From Lachnospiraceae bacterium (GTDB lineage: Bacteria; Bacillota; Clostridia; Lachnospirales; Lachnospiraceae), in the NCBI GenBank assembly GCA_021202575.1, contig JAJQCU010000009.1:1-11798 (forward strand): 11,798 nucleotides of DNA. The letters run 5' to 3'. How positions within the stretch are numbered: position 1 is the first letter of the stretch; each line of letters opens with the position of its first letter. The notes under the pieces were generated by a model. It worked only from the letters and a program-made list of their open reading frames with translations. It ran no database searches and was not told the DNA's origin. The position numbers and the translations under genes are program-made. Of this stretch, positions 7,646 through 11,798 are shown one piece after another.

Positions 7646-8014
7646 ATGGTTAATAAAGTATCCAGACAGGAAATTCGTGCGAAAAAGCACAGAAGAATGC
7701 GCCGCCATTTGAACGGCACTGCTTCCAGACCGCGTTTGGCAGTTTTCAGAAGCAACAATCACATGTATGCTCAGATCATTGACGACACTGCTCAGAATAC
7801 ACTGGTTTCCGCCTCTACTGTGGAGAAAGAGATCAAGGCGGAGCTTGACAAAACCAATGACGTTAAGGCGGCGGCATATATCGGCACCATCGTAGCAAAG
7901 AGGGCTCTGGAAAAGGGAATCACCGAGGTCATTTTTGACAGAGGCGGCTACATTTATCAGGGCAAGGTTGCGGCGTTGGCACAGGCGGCAAGAGAAGCCG
8001 GCCTGGAATTTTAG
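7646..8014 (+). CDS. rplR: 50S ribosomal protein L18
   Basis: L18 binds 5S rRNA together with L5 and links it to the 50S subunit. The product from ATG 7646 is 122 residues, the normal length. It has a basic N-terminal arm ([19 protein letters not shown]) and then [20 protein letters not shown]. The C-terminal part has [20 protein letters not shown] and AREAGLEF, both L18 signatures. An upstream GTG at 7640 would add MK, which the ribosome binding site does not favour. The stop is TAG at 8012–8014. Confidence 0.97.
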   Translation: MVNKVSRQEIRAKKHRRMRRHLNGTASRPRLAVFRSNNHMYAQIIDDTAQNTLVSASTVEKEIKAELDKTNDVKAAAYIGTIVAKRALEKGITEVIFDRGGYIYQGKVAALAQAAREAGLEF

Positions 8015-8032
8015 GAAGGGAGGATACAACAC

Positions 8033-8542
8033 ATGAAGCGTACAATCATTGACCCGAGCCAGTTGGAGCTTGAAGACAAAGTTGTGACTCTGAAGCGTGT
8101 ATCAAAGACTGTCAAGGGTGGACGTAACTCCCGTTTCACAGCGCTGGTGGTCGTAGGCGACAAGAATGGCCATGTGGGCGCCGGCCTGGGCAAGGCCGTG
8201 GAAATTCCGGAAGCAATCCGCAAGGGCAAGGAGGACGCTACAAAGCAGCTGGTGTCCATCGCCCTGGATGAGAATCATTCCATACCTCACGATTATATCG
8301 GAGAGTACGGCGCGGCAAGCGTTTTGCTCAAGCGCGCCCCCGAAGGTACCGGTATTATCGCGGGAGGCCCGGCGCGTGTGGTATGCGAGCTGGCGGGTAT
8401 CCAGAATATTCGTACCAAGTCCCTGGGCTCGAATAACAAGCGCAATGTCGTTCTGGCAACCATCGCGGGCTTAAGCCAGTTAAAGACCCCGGAAGAGGTT
8501 GCGAAGAAGCGCGGTAAATCTGTCGAAGAAATACTGGCTTAA
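8033..8542 (+). CDS. rpsE: 30S ribosomal protein S5
   Basis: S5 lies at the mRNA entrance with S3 and S4, acts in decoding accuracy, and is the site of spectinomycin resistance changes. The product is 169 residues (usual 160–170). Its N-terminal double-stranded RNA-binding domain includes [20 protein letters not shown] (about 23–42) and the C-terminal domain has [20 protein letters not shown] (102–121) and [16 protein letters not shown]. The conserved loop around residues 25–32 looks normal, with no sign of a resistance change that I can judge. ATG 8033 follows GGGAGG (8018–8023). The TAA stop overlaps the next ribosome binding site. Confidence 0.98.
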   Translation: MKRTIIDPSQLELEDKVVTLKRVSKTVKGGRNSRFTALVVVGDKNGHVGAGLGKAVEIPEAIRKGKEDATKQLVSIALDENHSIPHDYIGEYGAASVLLKRAPEGTGIIAGGPARVVCELAGIQNIRTKSLGSNNKRNVVLATIAGLSQLKTPEEVAKKRGKSVEEILA

Positions 8543-8555
8543 GGAGGGCAGGCAA

Positions 8556-8738
8556 ATGTTAAAAATTACTTTGGTGAAGTCTCCTATTGGAGCGGTTCCG
8601 AAAAACAGAGCGACTCTTCAGTCCATGGGGCTTCGGAAGATCAACAAATCCATCATTCTGCCGGATAATCCCTGCACCAGGGGCCAGATCCAGCAGGTGA
8701 GACATCTGATTAAAGTCGAAGAAGTAGAAGAGGCCTAG
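8556..8738 (+). CDS. rpmD: 50S ribosomal protein L30
   Basis: L30 is a small peripheral 50S protein. The product from ATG 8556 is 60 residues, the standard length. It reads KITLVKSPIGAVPKNRATLQ, then LGLRKIN-like MGLRKINKSIILPDNP and the final helix RGQIQQVRHLIKVEEVEE. AAGGAGGG (8541–8548), overlapping the rpsE stop, supports ATG 8556. An ORF opening further upstream at 8499 overlaps rpsE, has no ribosome binding site and would add 19 residues foreign to L30, so it is rejected. Stop is TAG. L30 is absent from some bacteria but usual in Bacillota. Confidence 0.97.
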   Translation: MLKITLVKSPIGAVPKNRATLQSMGLRKINKSIILPDNPCTRGQIQQVRHLIKVEEVEEA

Positions 8739-8756
8739 GGAAAGGAGGGAGTCAGC

Positions 8757-9197
8757 ATGGAATTATCTAATTTAAGACCTGCAGAGGGTTCCAAACACAG
8801 CAATAATTTTAGAAGGGGCCGCGGACATGGTTCAGGCAACGGCAAGACAGCCGGTAAGGGCCACAAGGGCCAGAAGGCTCGTTCCGGAGCGCCCAGACCT
8901 GGCTTTGAAGGCGGACAGATGCCTTTATACAGACGTATCCCCAAGAGAGGCTTCCACAACAGAAACACCAAGGAGATCGTTGCCATCAACCTTTCCGCTC
9001 TGGAGAGATTTGAGGACGGCAGCGTGGTGGATGTGGATACCCTCGTGGAGACCGGCGTTATCAAAAATCCCCGCGATGGGGTAAAGATCCTTGGCAAGGG
9101 TGAGCTGACCAAGAAATTAGAGGTAAAGGTGAATGCGTATTCCGCGTCCGCAAAAGAGAAGATTGAGGCTCTTGGCGGAACGGCCGAGGTGATCTAA
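8757..9197 (+). CDS. rplO: 50S ribosomal protein L15
   Basis: L15 binds 23S rRNA and is a late assembly protein. The product is 146 residues, the typical length. The N-terminal glycine- and basic-rich arm [20 protein letters not shown] (20–39) and the motif [18 protein letters not shown] (49–66) are diagnostic. The remainder is the globular domain with [19 protein letters not shown] near the end. ATG 8757 follows AAAGGAGGG (8741–8749). The stop TAA shares its last A with the ATG of secY, so translation of the two is probably coupled. Confidence 0.98.
   Translation: MELSNLRPAEGSKHSNNFRRGRGHGSGNGKTAGKGHKGQKARSGAPRPGFEGGQMPLYRRIPKRGFHNRNTKEIVAINLSALERFEDGSVVDVDTLVETGVIKNPRDGVKILGKGELTKKLEVKVNAYSASAKEKIEALGGTAEVI
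9186..9194 (+). promoter_or_regulatory. ribosome binding site of secY with extended match to 16S rRNA
   Basis: GAGGTGATC inside the end of rplO is fully complementary to the stretch GATCACCTC near the 3' end of bacterial 16S rRNA. The last base lies two bases before ATG 9197, so pairing could be long even though the match contains only part of the AGGAGG core. Confidence 0.6.
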
Positions 9198-10510
9198 TGT
9201 TCAATACACTGAAAAATGCATTTAAAATCAAGGAAATCAGAAACAGACTTCTGTACACGCTCATGATGCTGGTTGTGATCCGTTTCGGGTCACAGCTGCC
9301 TGTGCCGGGTACAAACAGGACGTATTTCGCCTCCTGGTTTGCCTCACAGACCAGCGACGCGTTCAGCTTTTTCAATGCATTTACCGGTGGATCATTTTCC
9401 AGCTTTTCCATCCTCGCGTTAAGCATAACGCCGTATATCACGTCCTCCATTATCATACAGCTTCTGACAATTGCGATTCCGAAGCTGGAGGAAATGCAGC
9501 GCGACGGAGAGGAAGGACGTAAAAAGATTGCTGCGATGACACGTTATGTGACGGTTGCGCTGGCGTTGATTCAGTCGACGGCCCTGGCTGTCGGCTTTGG
9601 AAGGCAGGGACTGCTGGAAGAGTACAACGCTTTCAATGTAATCACTGTGATTGTGGCATTGACAGCAGGCAGCGCTTTCCTGATGTGGGTTGGCGAGCAG
9701 ATTACGGAGAAGGGAGTCGGAAACGGCATTTCCATCGTCCTGGTGATCAATATTCTGTCAACCATTCCCAGTGATTTCGAGGGGCTCGCGGAGCAGTTTG
9801 TGTTTGGCAAGGCGCCGGCGACGGCTATTCTTGCGGTAGTGATCATTGCGGCGATTGTCCTTGGCATTATTGCTTTTATCGTATTGCTGAATTCCGGCGT
9901 CCACAAGATTCCGGTTCAGTACGCGCAGAAGGTACAGGGCAGAAGAAGCGTTGGCGGAGCAAGCTCCAATATCCCGCTGAAGGTCAATACCTCGGGCGTT
10001 ATCCCTGTCATCTTCGCCTCCACGATTTTGCAGACCCCGAGCATCATCTGTTCGCTCTTTGGAGTATCCGCTTCCGGAGTGGGCGGGGAGATTATCAAGG
10101 TTTTAAGCTCCAGCTACTGGTTCAGTATCAGCACTCCGGTTTATTCGGTCGGCGTAGTGCTGTATGTGGCAATGATTATCGGGTTTGCCTATTTCTACAC
10201 CTCGGTGACATTTAACCCGATGATGGTCGCGGACAATATAAAGAGGCAGGGCGGTTTTATCCCGGGTATCCGGCCCGGCAAGCCCACCACGGATTATCTG
10301 AATAATGTGCTGCACTATATTGTGTTTATCGGCGCGATTGGACTGGCTTTTGTAGCCATTGTGCCCTATATTTTCTCGGGCCTGTTCAATGCCAGTGTTT
10401 CCTTCGGAGGCACGTCGTTAATCATTATAGTAAGTGTGACGCTGGAGACCCTGGAGCAGGTGGAGTCTCAGATGCTTGTTCGCAATTATAAAGGATTCTT
10501 AAACAGTTAA
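9197..10510 (+). CDS. secY: preprotein translocase subunit SecY
   Basis: SecY is the membrane channel through which proteins are exported or inserted, acting with SecE and the ATPase SecA. The product is 437 residues (usual 420–440). The hydrophobic pattern fits ten transmembrane helices; the first is near residues 18–35. Landmarks are the plug-side region and ALSITPYITSSIIIQLL (74–90), EKGVGNGISI (171–180), the cytosolic loop QYAQKVQGRR (241–250), SGVIPVIFAS (266–275) and the SecA/ribosome-binding loop NIKRQGGFIPGIRPGKPTT (347–365). It ends LETLEQVESQMLVRNYKGFL, as expected. The ATG overlaps the rplO stop. A 184-base gap follows, the widest in the window. Its position at the end of the ribosomal cluster is the standard one. 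Confidence 0.99.
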   Translation: MFNTLKNAFKIKEIRNRLLYTLMMLVVIRFGSQLPVPGTNRTYFASWFASQTSDAFSFFNAFTGGSFSSFSILALSITPYITSSIIIQLLTIAIPKLEEMQRDGEEGRKKIAAMTRYVTVALALIQSTALAVGFGRQGLLEEYNAFNVITVIVALTAGSAFLMWVGEQITEKGVGNGISIVLVINILSTIPSDFEGLAEQFVFGKAPATAILAVVIIAAIVLGIIAFIVLLNSGVHKIPVQYAQKVQGRRSVGGASSNIPLKVNTSGVIPVIFASTILQTPSIICSLFGVSASGVGGEIIKVLSSSYWFSISTPVYSVGVVLYVAMIIGFAYFYTSVTFNPMMVADNIKRQGGFIPGIRPGKPTTDYLNNVLHYIVFIGAIGLAFVAIVPYIFSGLFNASVSFGGTSLIIIVSVTLETLEQVESQMLVRNYKGFLNS

Positions 10511-10521
10511 ATATGGAAACG

Positions 10522-10552
10522 GTATCTGGGCGGAAAGCTTCTGTCCAGATAC
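10522..10552 (+). promoter_or_regulatory. strong hairpin after secY
   Basis: GTATCTGGGC (10522–10531) pairs with GTCCAGATAC (10543–10552), with one G-U pair. The next bases continue the stem (GGAA with TTCT, one G-U pair) down to an AGC loop, giving about 14 pairs in 31 bases. No T-run follows, only ATTTCGCG, so it is not a typical intrinsic terminator; it could be a processing, stability or partial termination element for the secY end of the mRNA. The pairing is directly visible; the role is inferred. Confidence 0.55.
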
Positions 10553-10577
10553 ATTTCGCGTTTACGAAAAGAAATGC

Positions 10578-10586
10578 TGATACAAT
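10578..10586 (+). promoter_or_regulatory. possible extended -10 promoter element upstream of adk
   Basis: TGATACAAT (TG at 10578–10579, TACAAT at 10581–10586) matches an extended -10 box. No good TTGACA-like -35 is present 16–18 bases upstream (GCGTTT at 10558–10563), so this is a weak candidate. It would drive adk from about position 10593. Confidence 0.25.
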
Positions 10587-10694
10587 GCCGGACATAACCG
10601 GCTCTTATCTATATGGAGCGGCGTCCGCGTCGGCGGATATGTCCGTTTTGCTGATTTATGCTGAGGAAAAGGCGTTGTACCGGAGGAGAAGGAA

Positions 10695-11336
10695 ATGAAG
10701 ATTATTATGTTAGGCGCGCCGGGCGCCGGCAAGGGCACTCAGGCCAAAATGATTGCCGAAAAATATCAGATTCCCCATATTTCTACCGGCGATATTTTCA
10801 GGGCCAATATTAAAAACGGCACCGAGCTGGGCAGGGAAGCGAAGAAATATATGGACCAGGGAGCGCTGGTTCCGGATGAGCTGACTGTGAAGATTCTGCT
10901 TGACAGGGTGGCGCAGCCGGACTGTGAAAACGGTTATGTGCTGGACGGCTTTCCGCGCACGATTCCGCAGGCGGAGGTCCTGGACAGGGCTCTCTCAAAG
11001 CTGGGAGACGCTGTTGATTACGCTGTCAATGTGGATGTGCCTGATGAGAATATCGTGAGGAGAATGAGCGGCCGTAGAGCCTGTCTTTCCTGCGGGGCTA
11101 CCTATCATGTGGAGCATATTCCGCCGAAAAAGGAAGGCGTCTGTGACGTCTGCGGCCAGCCGTTGGTTCTCAGGGATGATGACAAGCCGGAGACTGTCAA
11201 AAACCGCCTGAAGGTTTACCATGAGCAGACCCAGCCGCTGATTGATTTCTACAAAGAAAAGGGCATACTCAGAACCGTGGACGGCATAGCGGATATGAAA
11301 GATGTATTCGCGGCCATCACCGCGATTTTGGATTGA
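10695..11336 (+). CDS. adk: adenylate kinase
   Basis: Adenylate kinase catalyses ATP + AMP = 2 ADP in the cytoplasm. The product is 213 residues, the long bacterial form. The P-loop GAPGAGKGT lies at 7–15, the AMP-site STGD at 30–33 and DGFPRT at 84–89. The LID region (about 127–163) has cysteines at 130, 133, 150 and 153 (CLSC and CDVC), which form a structural zinc site in Gram-positive Adk; the enterobacterial enzyme has hydrogen-bonding residues instead. ATG 10695 follows GGAGGAG (10682–10688). Adk is often located between secY and map in Bacillota. The stop TGA is 15 bases before map. Confidence 0.98.
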   Translation: MKIIMLGAPGAGKGTQAKMIAEKYQIPHISTGDIFRANIKNGTELGREAKKYMDQGALVPDELTVKILLDRVAQPDCENGYVLDGFPRTIPQAEVLDRALSKLGDAVDYAVNVDVPDENIVRRMSGRRACLSCGATYHVEHIPPKKEGVCDVCGQPLVLRDDDKPETVKNRLKVYHEQTQPLIDFYKEKGILRTVDGIADMKDVFAAITAILD

Positions 11337-11351
11337 TCGGGGGCACAAGGC

Positions 11352-11798
11352 ATGGCGGTATCGATTAAATCTGCAAAGGAGATCGAATTAATGCGCGAGT
11401 CCAATAAGCGGCTCGCGGAGGTTCATCTGGCGATGGAAGAGCTGATTAAGCCCGGTGTGACCACATGGGAGCTTGATGAGTTCGCGGAGAGAATGATCCG
11501 AAATATGGGATGTGTTCCTAATTTCAAAAATTATGAAGGCTATCCCGCGACAGTCTGTTGCTCCGTCAATGAGGAGGTTGTGCACGGTATTCCCAGCAAG
11601 ACAAGGTATCTGAAGGAGGGGGATATCATCAGCCTGGATATGGGTCTGATTTATAAGGGGTTCCACTCCGACGCGGCCCGCACCCACGGCGTGGGCAGGG
11701 TCAGTCCAGAGGTGCAAAAGCTCATGGATGTGACAAAGCAGAGCTTTTTTGAGGGGATCAAATACGCGGTTGCGGGGCACCATCTGCATGAGATTGGA
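11352..11798 (+). CDS. map: methionine aminopeptidase, type I (5' part)
   Basis: Map removes the N-terminal Met from new proteins at the ribosome. The frame begins at ATG 11352 and gives 149 residues before the window ends, out of about 250. The family pattern is present: VVHGIP with His78, then LDMGLIYKGFHSD with Asp96 and Asp107, the first two metal ligands of type I enzymes. The remaining ligands (one His, two Glu) are beyond the window. GGGGG at 11339–11343 is a weak ribosome binding site with fair spacing, following adk by 15 bases, so translation may be coupled. No early truncation is visible. Confidence 0.95.
   Translation, partial: MAVSIKSAKEIELMRESNKRLAEVHLAMEELIKPGVTTWELDEFAERMIRNMGCVPNFKNYEGYPATVCCSVNEEVVHGIPSKTRYLKEGDIISLDMGLIYKGFHSDAARTHGVGRVSPEVQKLMDVTKQSFFEGIKYAVAGHHLHEIG

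Larger units (their letters stand above)
10511..10694 (+). other. intergenic region between secY and adk
   Basis: This is the only long spacer in an otherwise tight operon. It contains a strong hairpin (10522–10552), a possible extended -10 box (10578–10586), a smaller stem GCCGG/CCGGC at 10587–10591 and 10598–10602, and two mutually exclusive short stems around 10624–10645, the second (CGGA/TCCG) followed by TTTT. An open frame from ATG 10513 to TGA 10698 (61 codons) fills the gap but has no ribosome binding site and resembles no family I know, so I do not annotate it as a gene. The spacer may separate adk and map expression from that of secY. Confidence 0.6.

Noticed and set aside
8499..8555. 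N-terminal extension of L30 from ATG 8499
   Set aside because: It overlaps rpsE in another frame, lacks a ribosome binding site, and L30 homologues begin at the residue encoded at 8556.
1..11798. Mobile elements, CRISPR repeats, tRNA or rRNA genes
   Set aside because: No direct or inverted repeats of suitable length, no repeat-spacer pattern and no tRNA-like cloverleaf were visible; gene packing leaves almost no space for them.

Overview
The window is a stretch of the S10–spc–alpha ribosomal protein supercluster, entirely on the plus strand, from a low- to mid-GC Gram-positive bacterium. The family is best guessed as Clostridia, probably Lachnospiraceae. The evidence is the gene order, the zinc-ribbon form of S14, the four-cysteine LID in adenylate kinase, the strong AAGGAGG-type ribosome binding sites, the clostridial look of L3 and L22, and the continuation secY–adk–map. 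The taxonomic call comes from recall of protein families, not from a search.

Layout: the 3' end of rpsJ (S10), then rplC, rplD, rplW, rplB, rpsS, rplV, rpsC, rplP and rpmC with rpsQ (the rest of the S10 cluster). These are followed by rplN, rplX, rplE, rpsN, rpsH, rplF, rplR, rpsE, rpmD, rplO and secY (the spc cluster), then adk and the 5' part of map. Most genes are 2–40 bases apart, and three pairs overlap (rplD/rplW and rplO/secY by 1 base, rplP/rpmC by 11). This is what one long, translationally coupled transcript looks like. The two wide gaps are rpsJ–rplC (63 bases, with a two-part stem-loop) and secY–adk (184 bases, with a long hairpin, a possible extended -10 promoter and a probably meaningless 61-codon frame).

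The genes work together: the ribosomal proteins build both subunits, including the peptidyl-transferase protein L2, the exit-tunnel proteins L4, L22 and L23, and the mRNA-entry proteins S3 and S5. SecY forms the protein-export channel that docks on the ribosome. Adk balances adenine nucleotides, and Map removes the starting methionine from new chains.

The one truly abnormal feature is in rpsC: codon 53 is TAA, where S3 proteins carry a basic residue (usually Lys). The frame is otherwise intact for all 218 codons. S3 is essential and TAA is the normal stop of 17 of the 23 gene ends in this window, so the stop is either a sequence error, a lethal or suppressed mutation, or evidence of another rpsC copy. 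I found no mobile element, CRISPR array, tRNA, rRNA or defence-type system, and nothing suggesting a new system beyond the points listed.
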